The notes under the pieces: generated by a model
What the model was told of the DNA's origin: nothing
Seen by the model: the letters and a program-made list of their open reading frames with translations, nothing else
Databases searched by the model: none
Shown: positions 22,653 to 34,978 of the stretch, piece after piece
Numbering within the stretch: the first letter of the stretch is position 1
How the letters are laid out: each line of letters starts with the position of its first letter
Assembly (NCBI GenBank): GCA_001466705.2
Contig: LATX02000197.1
Span: 62,001 to 126,000 of the forward strand
DNA length: 64,000 nt
Origin: Moniliophthora roreri
Taxonomy: Eukaryota > Basidiomycota > Agaricomycetes > Agaricales > Marasmiaceae
Reading direction: 5' to 3'
Made by a program: the position numbers and the translations under genes

Positions 22653-25626
22653 ATGGAAAGACCCTCCACGGCGACAGCTAGACCAGGAAGGGCGCCCTTG
22701 GGGCCACGAGTGAGGAAGATGAATTCGACACCTGTGCTGGGGGTCGGAAGTAGTAATGAAGACAACAATCGAGATCCCAGTCTCAGCTATAGGGATACTG
22801 TTCGCTTATCTTCTGCCTCACATCACTCTGCGGGTTCTCGAGATTCCACGCTCTCGCAATCCAGTTCAAGAGACTCGGCACAATCATTTCACTCACCAAA
22901 CGACGACTCATACACTGCTCAGCAACAAGCGCTACCTGGCATTTCCGAGAATCCACCATCTCCTATTCTATCTGCTGAACAGGGAGTTGAGGATACCAAC
23001 ATTGATACCACTGACACCACCATTGACACTACCACTGAAGAAACACCTCGAGCCCCAGGTTCACAACCGCCAGCGACATCTGCGCCAGAAGAGCCGTCAC
23101 TTCCCGTATCGTCAACCGCGGCGACCCTACCAGAAACTCCGAGTCCGTCGGTAACACCAGACGAGGGATTCCCGGAGATGATACGTCGCAGGACTTCCTC
23201 ACAAGCTCTGCCTACTTCGCCAAATGCTTCAGATGACGAAGATGAATCATTGCATTTCAGACCATTTCTTCCTACAAGACAAACACCTCAACCTGGATCT
23301 ACATTACCCCTCCTTCCCCATTCCAGGCCAACATCCACATCTTCTTTACACCCACTATCGGCATCCGCTCTGCCATCACCCACCAGACCCGGAACCTCTC
23401 ATTCATCAAACAGTTCCGGTATGACTCGAATACCGAAACAACAGACTCTCACTCCGCCACCCAAGATCAAGTTTGACAAGTCTGACGTGAGATGGAAAGG
23501 TCTTCCGCTCGAAGCGGCATTGTGGACCCTTAGTTCTTCCGACCTCCAAACCGTCGTATCCCGAGCCATCCGTTCATCAGCACAGGAGTCCTTCATACGC
23601 CTTCTTTCCTTGGACCTCTTGGATGATGCGCTTCCTAATGATTTGGATCGTCTTCGTACGCTCAGAACGATGACGCAGGCAAAATACATATTCGGAGTCC
23701 AGAGGCGAACCATGCTCCTGCAAGGTCTTCTCTCCGCTGCGTCGGAAGGCGGCTCGGGTGATAACGCTAGTGAGCTAGTGCAGCAGCTAGCCGATACCAC
23801 AGCGGACCTTGACCGGATCACTGAAGAATTGGTACGACAAGGGGACGAGATTGCGCAGATTGAAAAACTCATTGATATTCATTGGGGAAGTGCGTTGGCT
23901 ATTGCGCTTCGAAAGGTGGGTGTCCCATCTCACTCCGAGTTTCGTATAGGAACTTACTGTTATATAGCTTAACGGTTCATATGCACGCCGTACTCAGGAC
24001 CTTGTTTCAGCAAGAGCTCGCATCGGAGAGCTAGAGGCCGAGAGAGAAGATGCATGGAGGGAAGCTGAAAGGTTGGCACGAAAATTGGACGAAGTCGAAC
24101 GGGCACAAGAGGAGGCTAGGTTAGAAAAGGAAACCACTCCTAGGCGACCTGTCTCCAAGATACGTTCCAAGCGATACAGCCAAATTTCGCGCGACAAAGT
24201 CCAGGGCCAGCCAGATAAGGCTGAGGAAGACGGAAAGGATGATACTTCAATCGACTCTGACGATTCCATCTCGGAACTAGGGGATGAAGAAGAGATCTTG
24301 ATCCAGACAGCCGAAGTAGTCTCGATTCCCTCAATACCCAGGTCGCCACCACCAAATATTCTGAATATCCCTCGTGGTTTCTCGCCTCCTCTAGTTTCAA
24401 GGCCGGATATGTTGACCAATTCGAGCAGTCCAACTATTCCTACTATACCATTACCCACTCAGCCTGCAGGCCAAACATATCCACCTAAAAGGTCAGAGCC
24501 TCCGCCAAATTTGCTTTCTGTTGCAACACAGGCAGCTGGACCTGCCACGACCAGACCTAACTCCGGTTCATACACCTCTCCAACTCGTACATTACCACCC
24601 CAACTTCCAGTGCCATCTCGGCCTCCTCCCGAAGCCCCTCAGAGTGTACATGGACATGAAGAAGATTATCCAGAAGAGGGTTCATCAGTTACAGGCTCGT
24701 CACAGGCATCAGGTTCGGAGAAAGCAGCAAATGACCAAATCGAACAACAAAACGGTCACAAGAGCCCAGTCTACTCACCTACATTTGGACCACCGCCGTC
24801 TTCGCAACCCCAAACTCCAATCTCTCCCATCGATAACTCGGATACGCGAAGCACCAAGAGTGGCAAGTCAAACGTGGCAACGGTCCAAGCTGCCCGAAAA
24901 AGGAGTCTTAGGACTAGCATGGGTAGTCTGAGATTGAAGGTGTCTGCTGGGAAGCGTTCGAACGCTTCGAGCCCCGTGGAACCTGTGCCTGCGTTACCCA
25001 AAGAACTTAGTTCTGCCTCAACCGCCAGTACACCTCAGACGCCCAGGAAGCGAACGTCCATTACCGATATTCGGCTACACTCCTCGTCAGTGGACGGAGT
25101 ACGCCCGGGCAGCGTTGTCATGGACGACCTCTTCCTTCCTGACACCGGAATTGGAAGAAGTAATGCATTGGATAGGATTGAGGAAGTGCCCAGGACCCCC
25201 AGACACAGGAAGAGCGTTGATGAAATCAGCCTCGTGGCGAATACTCGACGAAGATTGGGAGAAAACCCGCCTGGACAGAGTATACCCAGTTTTTGGATGA
25301 ATGTTGAAGGAGGAGGTTTATCACGAAGCGCTTCGACTTCTCGTCAGCTTAGTCGACCCGGCATTGCTAATGGGCGTCTCAATGTCCCGCGACTATCGTT
25401 TTCGAATTCCAGCCCGAGTTTCTCCCACAACACTGCGGCCCATCATGGCAACTCATATCCAGGGCTTGGGTTCAATAAAAACTCCCCAGAACCCAAATCT
25501 CCGATGAGAGCGACATCTAGTGGTGGTTTGATGCACTTACCACCTCACGCCACACCGTTGGGCAAGTTGAAGATGGGGTTGAAGAGGTACTCTTTGATGG
25601 GAAGAAGTGCGAGTAGCGGGACTTGA
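22653..25626 (+). CDS. large Ser/Pro-rich coiled-coil protein, basidiomycete orphan
   Basis: Two exons (22653-23915, 23968-25626) encode 973 aa. Residues 1-270 are Ser/Thr/Pro-rich and disordered. A folded, mostly helical block follows at about 275-480 (VRWKGLPLEAALWTLSSSDL, SFIRLLSLDLLDDALPNDLD, SELVQQLADTTADLDRITEE), with a coiled coil across the splice (ARARIGELEAEREDAWREAE, LARKLDEVERAQEEA). The last 470 residues are disordered with many SP/TP sites, pointing to phosphorylation. The general plan is like polarity or septation scaffolds, but I see no diagnostic motif and the role is unknown. The single intron (52 nt) lies in the middle of the helical region. Confidence 0.85.
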
Positions 25627-27647
25627 GATTCCGTGTCGCTTTTGGGCTGACTTATCTATACAATACCTTCGTCGTTCTTTATCTTTCATGTTCTGTTCTT
25701 CTGGGTTATCATACTTTTACACTTACTACTTGACAGTTACAAACATCCCATGTCCCAGTTACCATATAACCCAGTCTTTCGCTAACTCTTCTGTATTATT
25801 AGGCCCGCAAGTACATGCCGTTCCTCATATTTTGCTACTATACATATCTCTTATTGTCGTTACAGTGAGTTTCCATAGGTTTAGGTATCAAAATCAGTTG
25901 TCTTTGACCCATGGTTTGTGCCAACGATTCCAATAATGATAGAATGCTGAAACATTAGTGACTTTGAAGATTAAACTAAGGTCACTTGAAACGGATGACG
26001 ACCATTAACCGGTTCAGCCTCTGAACCTATTTCATTAATGAGATGTCACAATTCTGAGCATGCTAGATGGTCCAAACTCACTGTGATCCGGTAATTATGA
26101 GTGATGTCCAGCATGGAAGTCAAAAAGCACATCATTAATTTACCGTCAACGAGAGCTGGGACCGACCGATTGTGGACTTGCAATGATGAACTTGAATGTG
26201 TCAGTTGGGGTATGACTAGGTAAGAAAGCGACATCGCACCCTTCGTAACCAATACCGATGACCAAAACAGCATAGTGAAATGCCAGCAAGCCCACCCCTT
26301 CCCATGGGTCGATAAACGAATTGACAAATTGATCGTATGTATTCCATAGGGTAGCTAGTAGCAGGTTGCTTTGGAATCTCCTTGAGCAATTCGAATGCCG
26401 TCGTCTATCGAAATCCCATACGACTCGGGAATCATCGAATTGCCGTGGGGGTACGCTGCTGTGCCAACCCAAAGTGACATAGAACTGGCGGAGCGGGCTG
26501 TTCGAAGGTAGCCGTGCCAAATCCTTGTCAGCCTTCGAAACCATCTGTGGTTCCATGCGTGTACGTGACATTTCAACCGTCCTCTAGAGTGCCATTGTCA
26601 GTCAGAATGACCGGGAAGATTTATGATAGCTGCTAACTGAGAAGAAATGGTGATGTTATACGGAAGGGAATCCACGCAACAGCAAGAGAGACGGTGAGAT
26701 GGGAAGTATGGATCAAAGGTGCATCGTCCCGGTGCAGCGGTGCAGCTTATGGACACCCATTGTCTTCAAGTCTTGAGGTTTGCAATGAACATTGATCATT
26801 GCGGCGGGTTACACGTTGCTACTTGGAAGTGATAGCGCCGCAGTTAAGGAAGTACCCCAAGCTTCGTGAGCATCCAGTCCACTCCTTGCTAGGCGGAACG
26901 GATCCTGGTCGATGCCAGATGGATACATAGGCACAGGGTAACGTTGAATAATATCTCATCGACCGATTGATTGAGGTGTCAGGCTCCTACTCGCGCTCCT
27001 GCACTCCTAGCTTAATGGAAACATCCAAATTTACGGTGTAATACTGTTTCATGGGAACACTCTGCCGTGTGTGGGCGAGCGTGAGGCTAGTATAATGGCA
27101 CCCGTTCTCGTCCAGCTGTAGCTCGGATATCTGTGCATTTGAATCCAATTTTCAGTATCGTGCATAAATCTCCTGTATACTATGCCATCTCCGAGCACCG
27201 GATGCAAGAAATTAGATAAAGCGAAAGCATCCCTCATCCGGATCTGTCTATTGCGCATTATGGCGTCGTGTATATGGAATTGTTGTGGTGAGCGGCGAGA
27301 GTAGCACTAGTACACGCCCGCCGCCCGTGCGTGATTCCGCACGCCATCTTTCACCGATGTTCTCTTCAACGATTCACTGATCATGAAAGTCAAATAGTTA
27401 TAGGTTAGAGAGATGTCACAAATCTTGCCAGCGCTCGCTATGGCATCTTGGACTTCAGCAAAGTACGAGCCGGTCTGCCCGGAGAGAACATAGTGGCGAC
27501 GTCTCCTCTTGTACTACCGCTACGGAGTGGGACTGAATTAGGCACGTATCATGAATGAATAATGGTACAAGTGCATGTAGTAGTGATACATCCTGAGAGC
27601 GCAACAAGCCCAATAAAAAGATGCAAAATAAATAGTAATTGTCTTCC
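25627..27647. other. gene-poor stretch with minus-strand remnants
   Basis: Around 26046-26576 the minus strand shows short protein-like pieces (SVPALVDGKLMMCFLTSM, YPHGNSMIPESYGISIDDG) broken by stops and frame changes, suggesting a decayed gene of unknown family. The remainder shows nothing coding. Confidence 0.4.
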
Positions 27648-29543
27648 TCATGATTCACATACGTCCATAAGGTCCAAACCCAGACCGCCACCGCTCTCCT
27701 TCTCCGCCCGTGCGTATAACTCTTCCCTCTTTTTCTCATCTACAGTCAAGTTGGCTAGCGTCAATAGTGCTTCAGCTAAAAGGGCCTGTAGATCATCGTC
27801 ATCTTCCCCTTCCTGATTTTGTTCGTCTGCGTCATGCATAACCTCTGGCTCCGGATAACCCCTCTTCCTCTTTCTTCGCCTCTGCTTCTGCATCTTCTCA
27901 GTGAGATGCTCACACGTCCCTACACCCTTCGCTCTCTCGAAGAACACTACCGCTTCACTAAGCGCCTCTCTTGCTTCCTCTGCCTCCTCTGACTCGAGTA
28001 CACTCAGATGCCCAGCCTCCAATTCATCCTCAAGTCCTTCTGCCAATGCGCTTCCCACGATCAACAAACACTCGCCTCGAGATCTATTTACTCTGCCCTT
28101 ACCACCTACACCAATTTGACTGAAAACGCTATCAGCCCAGGACGCCCAGTACTTCCGTTCCTCGGGCAACGAAAGCTTCGATGAGATGAGCAAGACTTCC
28201 GAGGCAATGGTATATAATTCCTTTGCTCTCGAAAAACACTCTGTCGTGTTTGGAGACGAGGAAGGATGAGGCATGTGGAAGATGCCACGACTAAATTGAT
28301 CCATTGCGAGTTTCATCAAATCATTTGGTGACGCCGTAGACAGAGATGCACGGGATGTTATTGGTGGACGCCGCTGGGCAATGATACCAAAGGGACTGTC
28401 TTTATCCCATTTTGGTTCGTCCGGTGGGTACAAGGGTGTCTCGATGGTGGCGTTATTGGAAGTGTTTGGTTGGTGTGAGCGGGAGATGGCTTCGTCGGCG
28501 ATAGCAACCAAAGTTCGGCCCCAGACGATAGCCATACGCCAATCTTCGGGTGCATCGCACCCTAGTCCATGTGTCCGACTGGGAAGGTTCTCACCGGTCT
28601 CGAACACGTCGAGGGCAGCGAGCCAATATATCGATGGTATACTTGGTTCGCCTGGAAGTGCGAGCGAGGAGTCTTGTGCAATGAGATTGCCAAAGAGGAA
28701 GAGTGCAGTGCCAAATATGGCGTGAAAGGCCGTTGGAAGTTCGATACACGTGCATCGCTTTGGACGTTCTTCGGCAGTAGGGGGAGGTGCCAACCAGTCG
28801 CGGCTTAGCCTCTCTGCAGGAGGTGTAAGTGTATCAGGTGAATGGTTTCCTGAACCTGGATTGGCAAATAGTAGAGAGGGGTCATGATGGATTTTGAGAC
28901 AGCGGTGACATTCATGGATGACACCACGGATAATAGGGAGTGCTTCGGACGCTTCGCTGCCTGAGCGAGTCGTCAGTCATGCCCAAAGTCCAGACAACGG
29001 GTGCTTACTCTCGTACGTCTCGGCAGCTTTCGTGAATAGATCTTTTAAATCCTCCCAATCTTCCAAATCAAACCCAGACTGTGGTGATGAAGAAGCCGTG
29101 TTGACCGAAGAAGTATCCATAATCTTTGCTCGTTTCCTCCACCTGCTTCCCTTCTCGGAAGGACAATGTGAATGGCTTACTTGAGGCGTCAAAGGTGGGT
29201 TCACAGGTAAGGGTAAAGGCGACAATGGTGGGCTGCCTTGGTAATCCCAGACGTACAAAAGGTCGTCGTCGTCGTCCGAGCTCGCAATTGAGGCTGAAGA
29301 CGAAAGAAGACGGCGTTTTTTACTCGATTCCGATGACGATGAAGCAGATTCGTGGTCACTGTCGTCCGAATAGTGGTGATGACCCCGCTGAGATAAGGAA
29401 AAGGAATTGAGACAACGTGGCGATGTCACCGTCACGCGTGCTTTCCATAGCCCTTTGGGTCTAGGTCGTCTACGGATTGGTCGCGGATGAGGTTGGGAAA
29501 GGGGGGAAGGGGCAGGGGAAATAGGTCTGAAGAACACGGACAT
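27648..29543 (-). CDS. ETT1: enhancer of translation termination 1 (Ett1/Nro1 family)
   Basis: Two exons (29009-29543, 27648-28951) give 612 aa. The family has an all-helical TPR-like fold; yeast Ett1 affects stop-codon recognition and fission-yeast Nro1 restrains the prolyl hydroxylase Ofd1. Family-like segments: DLKDLFTKAAETYE, LPIIRGVIHECHRCLK, FHAIFGTALFLFGNLIAQD, DWRMAIVWGRTLVAIADEAI, FSRAKELYTIASEVLLISSK and LLAEALLTLANLTVDEKKRE. The N-terminal 150 residues are Ser/Arg-rich and poorly conserved in type. A GTAAGC after LPVNPPLTPQ could define an extra intron in exon 1, so the N-terminus is less certain. The acceptor chosen (CGAAG) restores phase and the family motif. Confidence 0.8.
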
Positions 29544-30640
29544 TGAGTATCACTAGAACGGTACAATCTGGGAAAGGAAAAGAAGAATGTGAAGGTGCAT
29601 GGGATGGATAATATAGCATCGCACTCGTCGGGTCCAGAACGCGTTTCTCATTGGCTCCAGGTTTGCAGGCCAATGCCCAGATCCCCCCGATCAAATCCTA
29701 TTGGTTGCCACGGTCCAGAACGATCTAGCCAGCAAAACGTTGTTCGCCGCAAGTCACAACGAACCATCTGGCAAATACGTGAAGGGAACACGAGGAGAGA
29801 ATGCAGTGTCGGCTTCAACAGGTCCAATCCCCCTGGTCATGGTTCCAACGCAAGGAAGACTGGATCCACACAATCTTGAGCTCCACAGCAAGCAAATCTC
29901 GCCATCGAGGTCCAGAATCATCCATCATTCGGTTGGCCTGGTACCCATGCCGGTGCGCGCGTACATATAATTGTGCCAGTGCCAATGACCTTCACCGAGT
30001 CCGAAATCTAAGCGAACCAATCACAAATCGCCGTTGGCACCGGCAGGCTCTCACCCCCGCACCGTTGTCTCTCCGAGCCTGACACGACATTCCCCGTAAT
30101 ACAACGCGATCAACCCTGGACGACTCGCGATCGATCACGTCTTAAATCCGTCTAATCGAGTTGAAGGGAAGAAGGGAATATCACAGAGCAACTTCCAGAA
30201 AGATATCCCGAGATTTTCAGTGTACCCCTCCCCGGACTCCACCAATCATTTTCTGCACCTCCCGATTTTCAACAACGTTTGAAGCGTCAACCTTGATTGT
30301 CGTCGAGTGCCAGAGTACGAGTCACAGCCGCTCCAAAGTGTTTCCGTCGGTGTAAGCGGCATGTGAAACAGACACCTCATAGTTGCTTTTAGATGGGTCA
30401 TGTGCCAGGCCAGGTATCTCAAAAGAGCTTTATCGTCCACGATCTCCTCGGTAAGGATATCGCAATTGCTGTTGAGTCTTGAATCTGGGAGGCAGCCAAA
30501 AGTGTCTGGGTCCTGAGCATGCTCCCCGATGAGACCTTTTCAATGTGAAAATCCGTAAGTTTAATAATCAGGGCCCTAAGAACAGCGAATGAGCCCGCGA
30601 TGATTTAATAGCGACTTAACATAGTTCAAGTTCTTCTGTC
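29544..30640. other. intergenic, no gene seen
   Basis: Contains the Ett1 promoter. Several open but featureless frames overlap each other on the plus strand near 29589-30082. Confidence 0.5.
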
Positions 30641-32960
30641 AAGATAGGTTCAGTTCCATCCTCCTGTGTTATGTTGGTGAATACATACCGTGGCCAGACC
30701 CCACTTGACAGTTTCCGACGTATCATTCTCGATATCGTCCAGTAGCAGTGTCTGAATGGTCATGTCATCGTGTTCACACACCCGTTTCAAGGTCTCGGCG
30801 TTCTCTCCCTGGCGTGAATGACAACCCAACCCCGAGGAAGTAAGTGCTGGCCCTTGGATGTCTGATGGCCGCTCAAACCGGGCCGAGTGAGGTATAGAGT
30901 GAAATTCCTGAACAAGAGTTACCCTCGCCACCAGAACTGGTGAGAGACTTTTCAAATTGAAAAGCAAGCCATGCCGCCTTCCTTCGGACATTTCGAGTGC
31001 AAAACAAATGCGAAACCTGGATGAATACGACTCTAGGTTCTTGACGAACTTTTTAGGGGAATCCTGCAAGAGAGACTATTCATAGAATGATCGGTGACCG
31101 TAATATTGCCTCGGACGAAAAAGTAAACCGGCCTTTGCCCATGAGAGACAGCGTGTCAGTAGTCGTAATCGATGGAGTGGCCCATGGTTAGCACGAATCC
31201 AATGGGGTGAGGATCAAAGCCATTCAACGCTGCAAGCAACTCATGCCTTGGCGACATTACTGATGCGCAATGTAACACCCAGACCTCAGAGAAGCGGAGG
31301 AACACCTTCGATTTCTCTTGCCAGACTCTGCATGCTGCGGAAAATGACCGGTCTGGCGGGCGATAGTAATACGGCGGGCAATATGATATGACGGAGGAGA
31401 ATGTCCGAAGGAGGAATACCAGTACGAGGACTTGATATTCCGCGTAAGGTAATCCCGGTGCGATCTCCTGCACGGCCGTTGTCCAGAAGCAACTTGGTAA
31501 AAGAAACATGCAATATATGAATTGCAGAGTCCCCATCGCTAGGTATGTGTAATACTGAATGAAGTCGAGACAAGTGCGTCTCGACTTCGCCGTCCTTTAA
31601 CTTCAAAAGGCGTGCTATCATCGATGGAAAACGCCACATACCGGTATGCTCTTGGACCCGTGGAAAGTGCGAGGAATGACCAGTGGAGAGTGGGGCGGAT
31701 TTTATCCCAAAAAGGACACGCCGAAAGAATCTGACGGTAGAGGAAATCCAAGTCGGTATATGGAGAATCAAGGAAGTCTCTAATGTGCATTTGAAGGATG
31801 GCCTTGAGGATGGTCTTGGAACGCTCCTGGGGGCAACTCGTCGAAAGTATCCAGGTACGTTATGACGGTGGCAGCGAAAACGAATCATCCGCTGACTCTG
31901 CGAACAAGGCTCCAGACAACCTCTTCACCAGGCCACAGTTCATCCTCCTGACGGAGAGCAGCACGATACTTCATTACTTCATTCGAAAATGAGTAATTCG
32001 TTCTGAGTGGTATTTCTGGATGTCAACGTCATCCTCGGATAAACGCGCCCATCCGATTCGGGAATTGAAAATTTGATCTCGAGGTATTCTAGTCTTGAAG
32101 CAAGATCTGCATTCGCGAAGTAGCCACACGAATGCCAGGTTCAGGACGACTGAAAGGCATAAATGTGAAGGGAATGGGGGTAGAGACCGTAATAGCATGG
32201 TAAACGACAACCAACAGCCTCTATTGGGATCGCAAGTCAACACATTCATCCACGCCATCGACCACGATTAGGTTCGCAAGGTGTTGCCCGACAACTGGCG
32301 CCAGCTTGGAAAACGGATCCAGTGATAACCTTTGGAACTGCTGTTCGACTGCGATTTCGAAAATATTTGGACGCATCCTGATCATCTTGATGATGGATGG
32401 ACCAAGAACTTCCCGAAGCGTGTCAGATGTACAGATCTGGCGAGCTATGGTAGCCACAAATGGATCTAATCTGTCACACGAGTCGTGTCATTTCGCGAGG
32501 AGAAGAAAACTGCAGCTAAACAATCGCCAGCGTACTTTTCTGCGAGATCTTGCGCAACGGTTGATTTTCGAATACCGCGGCACCGTACACCCAGTGAACT
32601 CTATTATTCTTTGAGTCATCCTCGATCCAGCGGCTCAGCGTACCGAGAGCTTTGACACGTGTAGCTGGGAGACGATTCAGTGGGGCATAACGTTGTCCTG
32701 AATCGTGCAAAGCATTAATGGCTCTTTACTTGCGAGAAAGAGTAGTGTAGGATCTGCAAGTATTGAGCAAAACGGCAGAACAGTATGTATTTCTAGGCGT
32801 ACCTGAGCCGGGTTTGTTGTGCTGATTCCGTAGACTACATTGTAAGCTCCCCTATATATGCTTGATTGAAAGACATTGCCCCGAGAAAAGGGGCTGAGAG
32901 AATGCGACCAGAGGTAGCAGAATGACAACGTGCTCGGGGCGTGCTGATTCAAGAGCTCAT
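30640..32960 (-). pseudogene. decayed NACHT-type NTPase (NLR-like) gene
   Basis: Pieces follow the order of fungal NACHT proteins but change frame repeatedly. From 32710 down: RVKALGTLSRWIEDDSKNN and VHWVYGAA lead into the P-loop; after a one-base loss near 32570 the next frame gives KSTVAQDLAEKYAGD and AAVFFSSRNDTTRV. A second frame change near 32473 precedes DPFVATIARQICTSDTLREV and the Walker B box LIVVDGVDEC (about 32240-32270). The SRPE sensor-like motif (FSRPEPGIR) and downstream helices are in yet other frames. Fungal NLR-like proteins act in heterokaryon incompatibility and non-self sensing. No intron choice I tried restores the P-loop. The 3' limit near 30640 is approximate. Confidence 0.7.
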
Positions 32961-33227
32961 CGAGTAGTGACGTTGCGTATTGACTCGAGTGTCATTGTCG
33001 GACCGTACGGAGTTTTCTATCAGCCCACAGCCCTGAGCCTCTACGGTCTGAGGTATTTTTGTATCAATACCAGATATGGCATGTGAATGGACGACTTACT
33101 TCAGCTGCCATTAAGCCTAGCTTCTGTGGGGTGAAATGATATACGACACAAACTATGACAAGTCGTGTGTGTGTGGGCTAATGGGCTAGTCGTGGTAATG
33201 AATGATGGAAGACAAGAGTAAGAGGTG

Positions 33228-33255
33228 ATCTATCTATCTATCTATCTATATCTAT
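33228..33255. repeat. ATCT microsatellite
   Basis: Five perfect ATCT units followed by an imperfect atatctatt. Confidence 0.85.
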
Positions 33256-33463
33256 TAATGGTTGCACTGAGTACTACCTCGGATCCATGGCATTTCTCTT
33301 GAATCTAAATTTGAATCACGCATCTAAGTGATTTCACAAGGATTAACAATCAACTATCTTTCACAGAGCCAATGGGAATTGTTTACTACCGGTTCTGGAC
33401 CTGTAGCTGCTACCACCGAGTAAAATTCTATACTTGAGCCTGAATGTAAGCCTATGAGAACCA

Positions 33464-33947
33464 AGGCTTCGTTCGGATACTCTGACGCGGCCGTTTCTCA
33501 GCATTAGAAGTAGCGTTTCTTGCGTTTCTCTGAAAGTCCTAGCACCTGTATTCGACATCCACGATGGCCTCAGAGGCCGTGTCAAGGCTGATAGCCTTCC
33601 ACCGACTTATAGCAGCTGTCGTAGCCTATTTTGTTCACATCACCGTTGTCATAATGGCACTACGCTTCACCATTTTACTAGAGGCGCAACTCGGCTCTTA
33701 CTAGTTGAAATGCGGGTACAAGAACTCATTCATGTACACCCTGATCATGACCGCATTAGAAATGAACTAGGGATGTGAGTACAGTTTTGAGCTTTACGGT
33801 TTTCTGGGTGCCCATGAACAGAAAATGAGCAACGGAGGTTCACGCACAGCAGCTCTCATAGAAACGCAGGAAACGCCACTTCTAATTTAGGAAATATTTT
33901 ACAGAAACGCTGAGAAACGGCCGCGTCAGAGTATCCGAACGAAGCCT
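33464..33947. mobile_element. MITE-like element with perfect 39-bp terminal inverted repeats
   Basis: Bases 33464-33502 (AGGCTTCGTTCGGATACTCT, then GACGCGGCCGTTTCTCAGC) are the exact reverse complement of 33909-33947. Just inside, 33503-33529 (attagaagtagcgtttcttg, then cgtttct) is again inverted at 33860-33887 with two mismatches, and both ends are rich in the heptamer GAAACGC. The 484-bp unit contains no gene, as expected of a non-autonomous DNA transposon. No convincing target-site duplication flanks it (left ..gaacca, right aatatt..), so the superfamily is open. Confidence 0.8.
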
Positions 33948-34145
33948 AATATTACCAGTGAGTATTTAGCACTTTCGAGTACAAGTACTTTGGAGCCTTC
34001 TCGTTTTTTTTTACCAACTTCTTTCTTGTGCACTTCTGCGGTAACCGTTATGAAATATTAAACGCTCGACGCCAGCCTTCCGAGTTGATCATCACGCTAT
34101 ATGGAAGCAAGATCCAGGATAGATCACGTACAACTCTCACACCAG

Positions 34146-34153
34146 TATAAAAA
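34146..34153 (+). promoter_or_regulatory. TATA box before the haem-thiolate peroxidase
   Basis: TATAAAAA lies 32 bp before the ATG at 34178. That is unusually close and implies a very short 5' leader or a start site slightly further downstream. Confidence 0.45.
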
Positions 34154-34177
34154 CGTACCAAAAGCCCCACAGCCGTC

Positions 34178-34958
34178 ATGGATCCTGAACACCAGTATAT
34201 TCCTCCAGAAAACCCCAACGAAACAAGGACTCCTTGTCCAGGTCTGAACGCCCTCGCCAACCATGGCTACCTGTAAGTCACGATTAGTTCGACCATCCCA
34301 CACAAGTGACACTCACCCTTCCCTGCTCAGCCCACGTTCAGGAAAATCCATCTCCGTGGGCTTACTCATCAACGCTATCGTGCACGTCTACAATTTCACT
34401 TACACCCACGTTTTCCTGCTTAGCTTCCCTACCGTTCTGAGATACGGGAAGCTCGATCTGGGCGCGAGCAAGTGGCGTTTCTGGGAATGGGGATTGAAGA
34501 TCGACTTGGCGTCATTAGCTCAATTCGGGGTACTCAGAATTGCTCACAAAGCCTCCCTGGGTCACCCGGATACTCCTTCTCATTCACCTGATCCAGAGCT
34601 CATACAAGACCTCCTTACACGCGCACGCAACAACCCAAACGGTGGCCTTGACCTCCATGACCTGGCTGCTGTACGCGTTGCGCGTGAATCGAGGCTCTCA
34701 AACCGCAAGTTGGATTTCCTTCATGGACAGCTTGCAATAGGAGAGTGTGGGTTCTTTTATCTTTCAATGAGGAACCACAAATCTAGCGACAAACCTGACG
34801 TTGTACCTGAGGACCGGATCAAGCAGTGGTTCGGAGAGGAACGTTTACCGGATGGGTGGTGGGAGAACGTGAGACCGAAGCAGAGCGTTGGATTTATTGA
34901 GACGAGAAAAACGGCTTCTCTTGTTGGGAAGCTGATGGATAGCATTCGGCACTCGTAG
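34178..34958 (+). CDS. haem-thiolate peroxidase (chloroperoxidase/peroxygenase-like), no signal peptide
   Basis: Two exons (34178-34272, 34331-34958) give 240 aa. The Cys haem ligand is in TPCPGLNALANHGYLPRSGK (about residues 20-39). The usual short-peroxygenase magnesium/acid motif Glu-His-Asp is replaced by IAHKASLGHPDTP; a Glu that may serve as acid-base residue remains in AIGECGFFYLSM, and the C-terminal WFGEERLPDGWW is typical. Secreted peroxygenases start with a signal peptide; this one does not (MDPEHQYIPPE), so it is probably intracellular and may differ in activity. Family reactions are H2O2-driven oxygenation or halogenation. It converges on the GPI protein gene with 20 bp between stop codons. 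Confidence 0.87.
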
Positions 34959-34978
34959 ATCCACATCATAATGTACAT

